Source of the DNA: JANYHF01 sp963732765
GTDB taxonomy: Bacteria > Pseudomonadota > Alphaproteobacteria > Rhizobiales > Hyphomicrobiaceae
Direction of reading: 5' to 3'
DNA length: 64,000 nt
NCBI GenBank assembly: GCA_963732765.1
Contig: CAVTAS010000006.1
Location: forward strand, 221,112 to 285,111
Shown: positions 9,912-19,244 of the stretch, piece after piece
How positions within the stretch are numbered: the first letter of the stretch is position 1
Layout of the letters: each line of letters opens with the position of its first letter
Notes under the pieces: model-generated
The model's database searches: none
What the model saw: only the letters and a program-made list of their open reading frames with translations
Told to the model about the DNA's origin: nothing
Translations under genes and position numbers: made by a program

Positions 9912-9995
9912 GCCCCCGTGGCGGAATTGGTAGACGCGGCAGACTCAAAATCTGTTGTCTTCGGATGTGCCCGTTCGAGTGGGCCGGGGGCACCA
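9912..9995 (+). tRNA. tRNA-Leu (anticodon CAA)
   Basis: The acceptor stem GCCCCCG (9912-9918) pairs with CGGGGGC (9985-9991), followed by the discriminator A and an encoded CCA. The D arm and the anticodon arm, with loop CTCAAAA, give anticodon CAA. A long variable arm (GTC-TTCG-GAT) fits a leucine tRNA. The T arm reads GCCC-GTTCGAGT-GGGC: one base is missing where a C should close the T stem against G53, so only four pairs form. That is unlikely in a working tRNA and matches the single-base deletions seen in nearby genes. Confidence 0.93.
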
Positions 9996-10062
9996 TTCTT
10001 TCGACGATTTGGGTCGGCATACGGCCGCCCGGCAATTGTTTGCCGAAGCAATGGGAGACGGC

Positions 10063-11115
10063 ATGCGCAAGCTGGTGGGGTTTTCAGTCACGCTTGCGCT
10101 GGCAGTCGTTGCCTTGATGCGCCCGGCCTTGGCCGGCCCCGCGGTGCTGTTCGACGCCAATTCCGGCGCCGTCATCTATTCCGAAGATGTGGACCAGGTC
10201 TGGCATCCGGCCTCGCTCACTAAGCTCATGACGGCTTACGTCACCTTCAAGGCGCTGAAGGAGGGCAAGCTCAAACTCGACCAGAAATTGACCGTGGGCC
10301 CGAACGGCTTCAAGGCCCCGCCCAGCAAGCTTGGGCTGAAAGTGGGCGACACCATCGATGCCGATCTGGCCATCAAGGCCATGGTGGTGAAGTCGGCCAA
10401 CGACATGGCCATCACCATCGCCGAGACGCTCGGTGGCAGCGAGGCCGGGTTCGCCGAACTGATGAACGCCGAGGCCAAACGGCTGGGCATGAAGAAGACC
10501 CATTACGCCAATGCCAGCGGGCTGCCGCATGACGAGCAGCTCACCAGCGCACGCGATCTCGCGCTGCTGACCAAGGCGATCATCACCGATTTCCCCGATC
10601 AGGCGTATTTGTTCTCGATGGCCACCGTGAAGGTTGGCGGTAAGGACGTCGAGACCCACAACACGCTGCTGAAGACCTATGACGGCGCCGACGGCATGAA
10701 GACCGGCTTCATCTGCGACAGCGGCTACAACATCGTGGCCTCGGCGACCCGGGACGGGCACCGGCTGGTGGCCGTGGTGCTGGGCGAAGCGTCGTCGGCC
10801 AGCCGAAATGTGCGTGCGGCGGCCATGCTGGACTTCGGTTTCCAGAACTACCTGTGGAAAACACTATTCAATCCGACGACGGTTGAGACCGTCGAGGGCG
10901 CGCCTACCGATACCGCAATCGCGGTGAAGTTCCGCGACCAGGTTTCGAGCTGCGTGGCGCACGATACTGCCAAGGCCAAAGCCGTTGAGAGGGCCAAAGT
11001 GCGGGCGGAGAAGCGGGCGGCGGCAGGCAAAGGGCCGAAAGTGGCCAAGGACGCCGCTAAGCCCGATGCAGCGAAAGGTGACGCCGGCCGCGACGGACAA
11101 GAAGCCAGTCGATAA
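10063..11115 (+). CDS. D-alanyl-D-alanine carboxypeptidase (peptidase S11)
   Basis: This is a penicillin-binding protein of the S11 family that trims the terminal D-Ala of peptidoglycan stem peptides in the periplasm. A signal peptide occupies residues 1-24 (MRKLVGFSVTLALAVVALMRPALA). The catalytic motifs are SLTK (Ser51-Lys54), SAN in KSANDMA, and KTG in GMKTGF. The start at 10063 has GGAGA just upstream and begins the signal peptide; 36 more codons are open upstream. After about residue 300 comes a Lys/Ala tail. Near 11078 another frame continues a Lys/Pro/Ala-rich tail to 11197, so the real C-terminus probably ends there after a one-base shift. Confidence 0.9.
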   Translation: MRKLVGFSVTLALAVVALMRPALAGPAVLFDANSGAVIYSEDVDQVWHPASLTKLMTAYVTFKALKEGKLKLDQKLTVGPNGFKAPPSKLGLKVGDTIDADLAIKAMVVKSANDMAITIAETLGGSEAGFAELMNAEAKRLGMKKTHYANASGLPHDEQLTSARDLALLTKAIITDFPDQAYLFSMATVKVGGKDVETHNTLLKTYDGADGMKTGFICDSGYNIVASATRDGHRLVAVVLGEASSASRNVRAAAMLDFGFQNYLWKTLFNPTTVETVEGAPTDTAIAVKFRDQVSSCVAHDTAKAKAVERAKVRAEKRAAAGKGPKVAKDAAKPDAAKGDAGRDGQEASR

Positions 11116-11251
11116 GAAGCCGGCGGCCGTGAAGCTGAAGCCGACGGCGGCGAATGTTGCGCCGGCGGCCCCTGCCCAGGCGGCGGCAACGAATTGAAGA
11201 CGCGCTAAGCTCGATCGACTTGCCGCGACCCAATTGACGCCCGTCCTAGCC

Positions 11252-11818
11252 CTACGGCTCCAGCTCGGTATCCCAATAGAGATAATCCAGCCAGCTGGTG
11301 TGCAGATAGTTCGGCGGGAACAGCCGGCCGTTGCGGTGCAGCTCGTGCACGGTCGGACGATGCGGCTCGTGGTAGGGGTGCATCCTGGCCTCGCGCGGCA
11401 TCATCCCGCCCTTCTTAAGGTTGCAGGGCGCACAGGCCGTGACGACATTATCCCAGCGCGTCATGCCGCCTTTGGAGCGCGGGACAACGTGGTCGAACGT
11501 GAGGTCGCCCGGGTGACCGCAGTACTGGCAGCTGAAACGATCGCGCAGGAATACGTTGAAGCGCGTGAAGGCCGGGTAGCGCGCGGGGCGGACGTAGCTC
11601 TTGAGCGACACGACGCTCGGCAGGCGCATGGAGAAGCTGGTGCTTTTGACCTCGCGCTCGTATTCCGAGACGATGTTCACACGGTCCAGGAACACGGCTT
11701 TCACCGTATCCTGCCAGCTCCACAGCGAGAGCGGATAGTAACTCAACGGCCGGAAATCGGCGTTGAGCACCAACGCCGGGAAGGTCTCCGGGGATCTGTA
11801 AACGGCTGCGGCTGTCAC
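11252..11818 (-). CDS. HNH endonuclease family protein
   Basis: This 188-residue protein ends in an HNH/McrA-type nuclease domain. RDRFSCQYCG supplies the first metal-binding cysteine pair, LTFDHVVPRSKGG the catalytic His, WDNVVTACAPCNLKKG the Asn and second cysteine pair. The N-terminal half (VLNADFRPLSYYPLSLWSW) is typical of a very common stand-alone HNH protein of alphaproteobacteria. Its cellular role is not settled. It is intact, convergent with the carboxypeptidase gene and not part of an evident operon. Confidence 0.88.
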   Translation of the reverse strand: MTAAAVYRSPETFPALVLNADFRPLSYYPLSLWSWQDTVKAVFLDRVNIVSEYEREVKSTSFSMRLPSVVSLKSYVRPARYPAFTRFNVFLRDRFSCQYCGHPGDLTFDHVVPRSKGGMTRWDNVVTACAPCNLKKGGMMPREARMHPYHEPHRPTVHELHRNGRLFPPNYLHTSWLDYLYWDTELEP

Positions 11819-12035
11819 GTCAGCTTGACCCTAAGGTTGTTGCCTCGGCTCGTCCCAGCGTGATTCGCACCATCACCCTAACTCACGGATGCATACTATA
11901 GGGCTATGTCGGTTCTGTGAAGATGCGTTCGCGCGCGGTTGCGGAACAAAAGGCGAAAAGCTGGCCGATCGGTCAGGGTGGGAGTGACGTGCCAGTTGCA
12001 CTAAGGTGCAGCGCGGCCAATGAACGGGGCGGGAT

Positions 12036-12938
12036 ATGGTGGACAGCAGGAAGCGCTGGTTGGGTGCGCGCACGCGGCGGGTGAGCCTTGGCGGGCGCGA
12101 GATCGTCACCGAGGGGCTGACGACCCGCGCCTGGAGCGATTTCTATCACCGCGCCATGACGGCCAGCTGGCGAGTGTTCTTCGCCGGAACGCTGAGCGTC
12201 TTCCTCGGGTTGAACTTGTTGTTCGCAACCTTGTACTGGCTGGGCGACGGTCCGGTCAGCAATACCCGTCCAGGTAACCTGCTGGACTTGTTTTTCTTCA
12301 GCGTCGAGACGCTCGCCACCGTCGGCTATGGCGACATGCACCCGCGGACCCTTTATGGACACACGATCGCAACCGCCGAAATCTTTATCGGCATGACGTT
12401 GATCGCCGTTATGACCGGGCTGATCTTTGCCCGCTTCTCACGCCCCCAGGCCCGATTTCTGTTTGCGCGCAAGATCGTGGTCGGCTGGCTGGACGGCGGA
12501 CCCGCGCTGATGATGCGGCTGGCCAACGCACGCGGCAACACCATCATGGGGGCCAATGCGCGGCTCTGGTTGCTGGTCACCGAACAAACGGCCGAGGGCG
12601 TGCGCTACCGCCGCTTCACCGAGCTGACACTGGAGCGCAGCGAGAACCCGATTTTCGCGCTGAGCTGGACCATCTTCCACAAGATCGGCGACGACAGCCC
12701 GCTGGCCGGTGTCGACGCGGAACGCCTCGCGGCGCAAGATTCCTTGCTGCTGTTAACTGTAACCGGTTACGATGATCAGTCGACGCAGGAATTAAAGGCG
12801 CGCATGACCTATACCCATGGCGACATTGCCTGGCGGCATCGCTACGTAGATATGGTGACGCTCGATCAAGGCCGCACGCACATCGATTTCACGAAAATTC
12901 ACGACATCATGCCGGAAGGCGCGGGACCGGCAGCGTGA
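12036..12938 (+). CDS. Inward-rectifier-type potassium channel (KirBac family)
   Basis: This 300-residue protein has two transmembrane helices (about 47-68 and 105-127) around a pore loop with the selectivity filter TVGYGD at 95-100. A long C-terminal cytoplasmic beta domain follows, with GLIFARFSRPQARFLFA at its start and the NPIFALSWTIFHKI segment, as in Kir/KirBac channels. The length and order match the bacterial family. It conducts potassium across the inner membrane, with gating through the cytoplasmic domain. The ORF is intact; no partner gene is adjacent. Confidence 0.92.
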   Translation: MVDSRKRWLGARTRRVSLGGREIVTEGLTTRAWSDFYHRAMTASWRVFFAGTLSVFLGLNLLFATLYWLGDGPVSNTRPGNLLDLFFFSVETLATVGYGDMHPRTLYGHTIATAEIFIGMTLIAVMTGLIFARFSRPQARFLFARKIVVGWLDGGPALMMRLANARGNTIMGANARLWLLVTEQTAEGVRYRRFTELTLERSENPIFALSWTIFHKIGDDSPLAGVDAERLAAQDSLLLLTVTGYDDQSTQELKARMTYTHGDIAWRHRYVDMVTLDQGRTHIDFTKIHDIMPEGAGPAA

Positions 12939-12940
12939 GA

Positions 12941-13459
12941 TCAGTTGCCGCTCGCCTCGGGCGTGCAGGCCTCGCCGCCAAGGAGTAACCAGCTGCCCGG
13001 CGTCATGCTGGCAGGGCAGGAACTGGAGATCCACTTGGCATTCGCCACCACTTTGGACACCTGCGGGGCAGAACCCGGCCGCATGGTGCTACTGATAATC
13101 GTCGTCGAATAGGCGGATTGAAAGTCGCCCGAGGTTTCCATGTGCAATTTGGTAGTCACCGCCCCGCTGGTGCAGATCTTGTCCCAAGCCAATCCACCGC
13201 CAGCAGCCACGCCTTGCGTACAATTGCCAGTATCGGCACTTTGGGTCCCTTGCAGCCGCACCTGCTCGGACGCGGCGTCGACACATTCGTAGGTGCTGCC
13301 GCCACTGCCGGCCTTGCCGAAAAGGCCTTGAACCGCCGTATGCTCCCAGCACCCAGCCTTGCGTTCGGGTGCCTGAAATGCCTCCGCTCCGACAGCGGGC
13401 AAAGCTAACGGTAAAAGCAAAAGGCCGGTGAAGCAGGCAATACAATGTGCGGCAGTCAT
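12941..13459 (-). CDS. Secreted Cys-containing protein, DUF3617-like
   Basis: The protein has a signal peptide (MTAAHCIACFTGLLLLPLALPAVGA) and a mature part of about 147 residues. The mature part has five evenly placed cysteines (GCWEH, YECVD, NCTQG, ICTSG, SSCPA) and two hydrophobic-polar strand repeats. The layout recalls small periplasmic DUF3617 proteins, whose function is unknown. The ATG at 13459 is at the signal peptide; a GTG 10 codons upstream is also possible, and neither has a strong ribosome site. The gene is convergent with the channel gene with a two-base gap. Confidence 0.55.
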   Translation of the reverse strand: MTAAHCIACFTGLLLLPLALPAVGAEAFQAPERKAGCWEHTAVQGLFGKAGSGGSTYECVDAASEQVRLQGTQSADTGNCTQGVAAGGGLAWDKICTSGAVTTKLHMETSGDFQSAYSTTIISSTMRPGSAPQVSKVVANAKWISSSCPASMTPGSWLLLGGEACTPEASGN

Positions 13460-13653
13460 CTGAACGTCCGATTCGAGTTGCAATGACACAATGCCTTATA
13501 GCCTCGCCGCAAGAACGCAAGGACACTCAAAATACAGATAACCCACAAGCCGTCGCCTGTGGGCCACCAAAGTTCCTGTTGTGATATCGATCCCGGAGCC
13601 GGCCTTCGCCGAGGCTCCGCGTGGCAGCATTTGCCCGCCAACGAAAGTCCCAC

Positions 13654-15451
13654 ATGACCGCCCCACTAAGCCCACTGTTCTGGCTCGCGCCCTATGTGCT
13701 GCGCTACAAGCGCGTTGCTCTGTTGGCGCTGATCGCGCTCGTCATCGCTTCGACCAGCATGGTGCTGGTGCCGGTTGGCGTGCGCAACATCGTCGACCAG
13801 GGATTTGCCGGCGCCGACATGGCCTCGGTGAACCGCTATTTCCTAAGCATGATCGGGGTCGGTGTGCTGCTCGCGGTCGCCAGCGCCACACGCTACTATT
13901 GCGTCAGCTGGCTGGGCGAGCGCGTGGTTGCCGACCTGCAGGCCGATGTGTTCCGTCACGTGCTGACGCTCGGCCAGGGCTTTTACGAGACGACGCAAAC
14001 CGGCGAACTGCTGAGCCGGCTCACCGCCGACACCGGCCTGATCCGCAGCGCCGTCTCGACGGCGATCTCGCAGACCTTGCGCAATCTGCTGATGCTGATC
14101 GCGGCCTTCGTCATGATGTTCCTGACCAGCACCAAGCTCAGCCTGCTGGTCTTGGTGGCGATCCCCTTGATCGTGTTGCCACTGGTGATCTCGGGGCGCG
14201 GCGTGCGCAAGCTGACCAAGAGCGCCCAGGATTCGCTCGCCACCGCGGCGGCGCATGCCGGCGAGAGCCTGATGGGCATCAGCACATTGCAAGCCTTCAC
14301 CAACGAAGGGCCGGCGGGCAAGCGGTTCGCCGACTGATCGAAGCGGCATTCGGAGCCGCGCGCCAACGGCTGTGGGCGCGCGCAACTTTGACCGCCGTCG
14401 CCATGGCGTTGGTGTTTTCCTCCGTAGTCGGCGTGTTGTGGTACGGCGCGACGGCGGTGCTGGCACATGAGATCTCGGCCGGCAATCTGGTGCAGTTCGT
14501 GCTCTACGCCGTGTTCGCGGCCGGAGCGCTTGGCGAGCTTTCGGAAGTTTATGGCGAGGTACAGCAAGCTGCCGGCGCGGCTGGGAGGCTCAACGAGCTG
14601 ATGGCGCTGACGCCGGAGATCGCCTCGCCGGCCCATCCCAGGGCGATGCCTGCGCCGGCCCAGGGCCGGGTCGAATTCCGCGACGTCGGCTTCCGTTATC
14701 CGTCGCGGCCCGATGCGGCGACGCTGGACAAAGTGTCGTTCAAAGTCGCGCCGGGCGAAAACATCGCCATTGTGGGACCGTCGGGGGCAGGCAAGAGCAC
14801 GCTGTTCAACTTGATCCTGCGCTTTCACGATGCCACCATGGGATCGGTACTGATCGATGGCGTGCCCGTGGCCGAGGCAGACTTGGCCGAAGTACGCCGC
14901 CGGCTTGCTCTGGTGCCGCAGGACGTGACCATGTTCGCCGATACTGTGGCGGCCAACATTGCCTATGGAACGCCGGATGCGTTGCAGACCGACATTGCCG
15001 CAGCGGCCCGCACGGCCAACGCGGATGCTTTCATCGAAGCCTTGCCCCAGGGGTATCGGATCTGATCGGCGAGCGCGGCGTCACGCTCTCGGGCGGCCAG
15101 CGCCAACGCATTGCGGTGGCCCGGGCCGTGTTGCGCAACGCCAAGATCCTGCTGCTGGACGAAGCGACCAGTGCGCTCGACGCCGAGAGCGAGGCCGAAG
15201 TGCAGAAGGGTCTGGCCGGCGCCATGCAGGGGCGCACGACACTGGTGATCGCGCATCGGCTCGCCACCATCCAGCGCGCGGATCGAATTCTGGTCATGGA
15301 GGCGGGACGGATTGTCGAAGAGGGCACGCACGAGGTGCTGAGCCGGGCCGGCGGCTTGTATGCACGGCTAGCCGCGATGCAGTTCCGCGAGGCGACCCTC
15401 CCTCTCCCCCGCCTCTTCGCGGGGGAGAGGGTGTCCCGAAGGGGCGGGTGA
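13654..15451 (+). pseudogene. ABC exporter, fused membrane and ATPase domains (two frameshifts)
   Basis: The first frame (13654-14337) encodes the N-terminal membrane domain, with helices at RVALLALIALVIASTSMVLV, MIGVGVLLAVASATRY and LLMLIAAFVMMFL. Near 14330 the frame shifts and the second half of the membrane domain follows, then the nucleotide-binding domain with Walker A GPSGAGKST and Q-loop LVPQDVTMF. Near 15057 it shifts again into the signature LSGGQRQR, Walker B ILLLDEATSALD and the switch His (VIAHR). The whole protein would be about 590 residues, normal for an MsbA-like half-transporter. The last 20 codons run into a palindromic repeat, so the true end may be near 15390. The substrate is not predictable. 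Confidence 0.85.
15400..15431. repeat. GC-rich palindrome (copy A of a repeat family)
   Basis: The arms CCCTCTCCCCCGC (15400-15412) and its exact complement (15419-15431) form a 13-bp hairpin. The same CTCTCCCC core recurs at 15569-15599, 19048-19077 and 44241-44268 in this window. It is a dispersed intergenic palindrome family; copy A overlaps the tail of the exporter ORF. Confidence 0.75.
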
Positions 15452-15568
15452 GGGGCAGCCACTTACACCGAACTTTGCACTGCCTGACCCGACCTCGCCG
15501 AACGAGCGCGGTGTTCAGCCCTGCCCACCCGGCCCTTGTTCCTCGGCGCATTGGCGCTTCGCGGGCCG

Positions 15569-15599
15569 CCCTCTCCCCCGCCAGTGGCGGGGGAGAGGG
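15569..15599. repeat. GC-rich palindrome (copy B of a repeat family)
   Basis: The arms CCCTCTCCCCCGCC (15569-15582) and its exact complement (15586-15599) give a 14-bp stem with a three-base loop. It lies in the gap between the ABC exporter and the DUF5671 gene; the rest of that gap (15452-15670) shows no gene. Confidence 0.75.
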
Positions 15600-15670
15600 A
15601 AGTTCCGCCCTAGAAGTGCTATGATTGTGTACTTTCCTCAAGTCACCGCAGCCCGGCCCGCGAGCAACTC

Positions 15671-16310
15671 ATGAGCACCGACATCACCGATTTCGTCCGC
15701 CGCGCGCTGGAGGCCAAGAATCCCGCGCGACGATATTTCCAAGGCGCTCACAGCCGCCAAGTGGCCTGAGCACGAGATCCGGTCCGCACTCGGCGCGTTC
15801 GCCGATGTGCCGTTCGCCATCGCAGTGCCGCGTCCGCGGCCGTATCTCTCCGCGCGCGATGTATTCACTTATCTGGTGCTGTTCTGTGCGCTCTACGCCA
15901 GCGTCTGGTACATCGTGCAGTTGCTGTTCGCCTTCATCGACAAGGCTATTCCGGATGCAGCGCAGATCAATCAGTATCGAAATACCTACGCCGACGAAGC
16001 AATCCGCTGGGGCATTGCGGGGCTGGTGGTTTCGGTGCCGCTGTTTCTCTATATGTTCCGGCTGGTATCCTTGCGCATTGCGCGCGATCCCAATGCCCGC
16101 AGAGTCGCGTCCGCGTAAATGGCTGACTTATCTTACATTCTGGCTATGGCGGTCTCTGCGTTGGCTGGCGACTTGATTGGCCTAATCTACAACGGCCTCA
16201 GCGGCGATCTCACCGTGCCGATCCTTTTAAAATCCGCGGTGGTCGCTGTGATCGCGGGCGGAACATTTCTTTATTTCTTCCATGACGTTCGCCAGGGAGA
16301 GGACGCATGA
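15671..16310 (+). pseudogene. DUF5671 membrane protein (frameshifted)
   Basis: From the ATG at 15671 (MSTDITDFVRRALEAKN) the frame shifts near 15730 into DDISKALTAAKWPEHEIRSAL. It then runs through RDVFTYLVLFCALYASVWYIVQLL and WGIAGLVVSVPLFLYMF. Two further one-base shifts near 16100 and 16140 lead to RKWLTYLTFWL and SALAGDLIGLIYNGLSGDL, ending at 16310. The joined product of about 210 residues has the repeated helix-pair plan of DUF5671 proteins, a membrane family of unknown function. The last segment alone would appear as a 63-residue ORF (16119-16310). It overlaps the next start by an ATGA, so the two genes form an operon. Confidence 0.65.
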
Positions 16311-16774
16311 GGCCGGCCAACGACAACGCGCGCTCGTCGCCGTTGAAGCTCCGTCACATGCCGCGCGGCAACCTTTGGTTTGCTGGCGTAGGAACGCTGG
16401 TGGCCGGACTGGCCATTGTCGCCGGCCTGCTGACCATCAGCCCGCCATGGGAGGTGCGCAAGCAACGCCTGGACGAACAACGCACCGCGAGCCTGAACAT
16501 GCTCTCCGAACTCGTTGGCAGATACCACCTCGACAACGGAAAACTCCCGCTGAGCCTCGATGAACTGTTCAAGGCGACGACCTACCGTCCGTACTTGGCG
16601 ACGGTCGATCCCACGACGGGCACTGCCTACGAGTACCGGCCCGGCACCGCTCGCGACTACCAACTGTGCGCAACCTTCGAGCTTGCGAGCAAGGACAACG
16701 GCCAGGCGAAGGGCAATCTCTGGACCCATCGATCCGGGTCCCAGTGCTTCGATCTCGTCGCGCCCACGAAGTAG
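16307..16774 (+). CDS. Membrane-anchored protein with pseudopilin-like periplasmic domain
   Basis: This 155-residue protein has one N-terminal transmembrane helix (about 24-47, AGVGTLVAGLAIVAGLL). A periplasmic part follows, containing LDEQRTASLNMLSELVGRYHLDNGKLPLSLDEL and VDPTTGTAYEYRP. That order of a long helix, an xLPxSLDEL segment and a DPxTGxxYxY loop resembles type II pseudopilin globular domains without the prepilin cleavage site. Its ATG overlaps the stop of the DUF5671 gene, so they are translationally coupled. Proteins of this kind commonly follow DUF5671 genes; the function is unknown. Confidence 0.65.
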   Translation: MRPANDNARSSPLKLRHMPRGNLWFAGVGTLVAGLAIVAGLLTISPPWEVRKQRLDEQRTASLNMLSELVGRYHLDNGKLPLSLDELFKATTYRPYLATVDPTTGTAYEYRPGTARDYQLCATFELASKDNGQAKGNLWTHRSGSQCFDLVAPTK

Positions 16775-16874
16775 CCGCGTGCCAACCGGGTACGCCGCTT
16801 TACCCACATTAACCGGCGCGGTCCAAATATCGTCCCTGGCTGTTGTGCCGAAAGGCTGGTTCAGGGAATTTTTT

Positions 16875-17910
16875 ATGCCGCATGCAGCGCTCGCAGATAT
16901 GCCGGCTCAGGTCGCGCTCGCGCTGTCGCTGGCCAGCGCCTCCACCGGCACGGACTACGGCTATCTGGTGAAAACGGCCGCGGTACGCGAGAGCAGCTTT
17001 CGGCCGAGGCCCGAGGCGCCGACCTCGAGCGCCGAGGGCCTGTTCCAGTTCATCGAAGAGACCTGGATCCGCACCATCAAGGACGAGGGCGAGCGGTACG
17101 GCCTGAAGGAGCATGCCGACAAGATCCGCGACGAGGGCGGCCGTTAGTCATTGACAACCCGGCTGACCGCGCCGCCATCCTGGCGCTGCGCAAGGACCCG
17201 CAAATCTCGGCGATGATGGCGGGCGCTTACGCCCGGCGGAACGCCGATTTCGTCGCCGGGGAAATCGGCCGGCAAGCCGACCGCGGGCGAGCTGTACATC
17301 GCCCATTTCCTCGGCCCGACGGACGCCGTGAAACTGATCCGGATGCGCGACACGCAATCCCGGCTTGAGCGCGCCGGACATGTTCCCCAGCGCAGCGCGC
17401 GCCAACCGTTCGATTTTCTATGCGGACGAAAGCGCACGAAGCATCGGCCAGGTTTACGACCTGCTGGTCGCGCGTCAACGCAACACCGGCGCTGCCACCG
17501 CGCCGGCCGACAACGGCGCCTTCTTCAGTGGCAAGATCGATTTCGGCAACTGGAAGCCGACCATCGAGATGGACTTGCCGATAAAGGTCAAGGCCAAACC
17601 GCAGCTGGCCTCCGCCGACGGAATTTCGCTGTTCGACTATCTCGCCGGCAAGGGCAAGACGGCGTCCACCGCGCCGTCCGACCCCGACACGACTGCCAGC
17701 ATCGACGCGCCCACCTGGTCGGCCGAAGTCGCGCCGCACCAGGACGAGCTTCCCTTCATTACCGTCGCCGACGACTATTCCATCGGCCAGGGCGACGCCG
17801 CCGCGACGGCCGATGCGCCGCCCGCCGCGGCACAACCCTCCGTGCGCGCCCTGATGGCCGAAGCCGAAGCCCCGCGCATCAAGATCATCCACGTGCCGCA
17901 GAAGAAGTAG
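16875..17910 (+). pseudogene. Lytic transglycosylase (SLT domain), frameshifted
   Basis: The N-terminal frame has a transglycosylase core: VKTAAVRESSFRP supplies the catalytic Glu, and SSAEGLFQFIEETWI is the GLxQ-type motif. The reading frame changes near 17145 (VIDNPADRAAILALRKDPQISAMM follows), near 17265 (GELYIAHFLGPTDAVKLI) and near 17365. The last frame (SAPDMFPSAARANRSIFY onward) continues 180 residues of Ala/Asp/Thr-rich sequence to 17910. The joined product is about 345 residues. The enzyme would cleave the glycan strand of peptidoglycan in the periplasm. No clear signal peptide precedes the domain, so the start at 16875 is uncertain. Confidence 0.7.
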
Positions 17911-17931
17911 CGGGTTGCGGCGTCCGACGCC

Positions 17932-18073
17932 GGTGTCAGGAACTTGCGGCTCGCAAGTGCCTGACACCCAGTCGATCGCCGCTGGGGCACACTGGGTGTC
18001 AGGCACTTATTGCTATCCAGGCGCCGACACCGGACAAGACCCAAAGTGACAAGCGCAATAAGTTCCTGACACC
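17932..18073. repeat. REP-like double-hairpin element
   Basis: Two inverted repeats built from the same motif lie head to tail. The first (17932-17968) has arms GGTGTCAGG and CCTGACACC with more pairing inside. The second pairs GGTGTCAGGCACTTATTGC (17995-18013) with its near-perfect complement at 18055-18073. The GTGTCAGG...CCTGACAC core is typical of bacterial REP sequences mobilised by REP-associated tyrosine transposases. It sits between the convergent transglycosylase and nadK genes and could also end transcription. Confidence 0.8.
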
Positions 18074-18092
18074 GGACCGCCAGCTCCAGGCC

Positions 18093-18884
18093 TCAATAGC
18101 GGAACTGCTCGGACAGGATGCGCTCGTCCAGGCTGTGGCCAGGGTCGAACATCATGGGCAGTCGAGCGGGCCGTGTCTTCGGCAATGCTCGACCTCGCAC
18201 CACCGAGCGGAACTCGATGTGGTCGGCGACCGCGCTCACCGGGCCGCTTGTCCGGCTCCAGCACCTCGATGCGGATCTGCGCGCGCGTTCGGCAGCAGCG
18301 CGCCGCGCCAGCGCCGCGGCCGGAACGGGCTGATCGGCGTCAGCGCCAGCAGCGGCGCATTGATCGGCAGGATCGGCCCGTAGGCCGAGAGATTGTAGGC
18401 GGTCGAGCCGGCCGGCGTCGCCACCAGCACGCCGTCGCAGATCAGCTCCTCCAGCCGCACCTTGCCGTCGATGGAGATGCGCAGCTTGGCGGCCTGATGG
18501 GTCTCGCGGAACAGCGACACCTCGTTGATGGCGAGCGCCTCGTGCTCGCTGCCGTCGGCGTCGCGTGCGCGCATGGCGAGCGGATGGATGCGGTCGACCT
18601 CGGCGCGCGCGAGGCGCTCGCTCAGGTCGTCCTCGCTGTACTCGTTCATGAGGAAGCCGACCGAGCCGCGGTTCATGCCGTAGATCGGCATGCCGGTCGT
18701 TCATGTAGCGGTGCAGCGTCTGCAGCATCAGGCCGTCGCCGCCGAGCGCCACGATGGCATCCGCCTTCTCTGGGCTGCACATCGCCGTAGCGTTCGCCAG
18801 CCGCTCCGCGCCTCCTGCGCCTCGGGAACGGCGGAAGCCAGAAATGCGATGGATTTGACCTTGCGACGTCGTCTGGCGGCCATG
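18093..18884 (-). pseudogene. nadK: NAD kinase (frameshifted)
   Basis: NAD kinase phosphorylates NAD to NADP in the cytoplasm. The ATG at 18884 gives MAARRRRKVKSIAFLASA. After a shift near 18810 the sequence reads ADAIVALGGDGLML, with the family's GGDG motif, and shifts again near 18700 into IYGMNRGSVGFLMNEY. The NE/D substrate motif appears in HEALAINEVSL, the conserved VATPAGSTAYNLSA follows, then a shift near 18300 leads to the C-terminus ending DERILSEQFRY. At least three indels break a gene that should be essential, which argues for sequence errors. The joined length of about 260 residues is normal. Confidence 0.85.
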
Positions 18885-19244
18885 GTGGTGTCATCCGGGA
18901 GCATCGCCAGCGCGGCGTCACGTTACGATGTTTAGCGCGCGAGAAGCAAAAGGATAGTTAAGGGAGTGGATCTCTTCTCCCGGGAACGGAGCAAGCGGTT
19001 GCCCCTCACCTGTCGCTCTACCTCGCGCTTAGGCGCTCGGGCGACATCCTCTCCCCTCGCAAGGGCGAGGGGAGAGGCGTAGACGGCGCTCCGCGCACGG
19101 CGGCCGGCTCCCGGTTACGGAAGTCGCCGTGCGCCGACAAAGAAGAGATTAATTTTGGGTTAACTGATTCGGGCGCAAGGCTCAGGTCTCGAATTCCAGC
19201 GTTTCCCCAGCCGGAGGCGCGCCCTTTTTCAGCGAGCCCGCCCC
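18885..19244. other. Intergenic region with a palindromic repeat
   Basis: This is the divergent gap between nadK and the secretion ABC gene. It contains copy C of the CTCTCCCC palindrome (arms 19048-19060 and 19065-19077). An AT-richer patch at 19135-19165, including TTAATTTTGGGTTAAC, could hold a promoter for the plus-strand operon. I see no gene here. Confidence 0.5.
19048..19077. repeat. GC-rich palindrome (copy C of a repeat family)
   Basis: The arms CCTCTCCCCTCGC and its exact complement form a 13-bp stem with a four-base loop. It shares the CTCTCCCC core with the copies near 15.4, 15.6 and 44.2 kb. Confidence 0.7.

Noticed and set aside
1..9995. tRNA-Leu 3' end as attachment site of the island
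   Set aside because: The island lies before the tRNA 5' end, no copy of the tRNA 3' end was found at its other side, and the recombinase is of the serine type.
10084..10761. A 225-codon minus-strand frame within the carboxypeptidase gene
   Set aside because: It mirrors the carboxypeptidase coding sequence, which has all three catalytic motifs, so it is a shadow.
13581..14330. N-terminal part of a 494-codon frame over the ABC exporter
   Set aside because: Before 14330 this frame is Arg/Ala-rich nonsense. The real membrane domain is in the other frame; only the part after the shift is genuine.
17932..18073. CRISPR array
   Set aside because: The repeats are inverted, only two units occur and spacing is irregular. 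This is a REP-type hairpin element. No cas gene is in the window.
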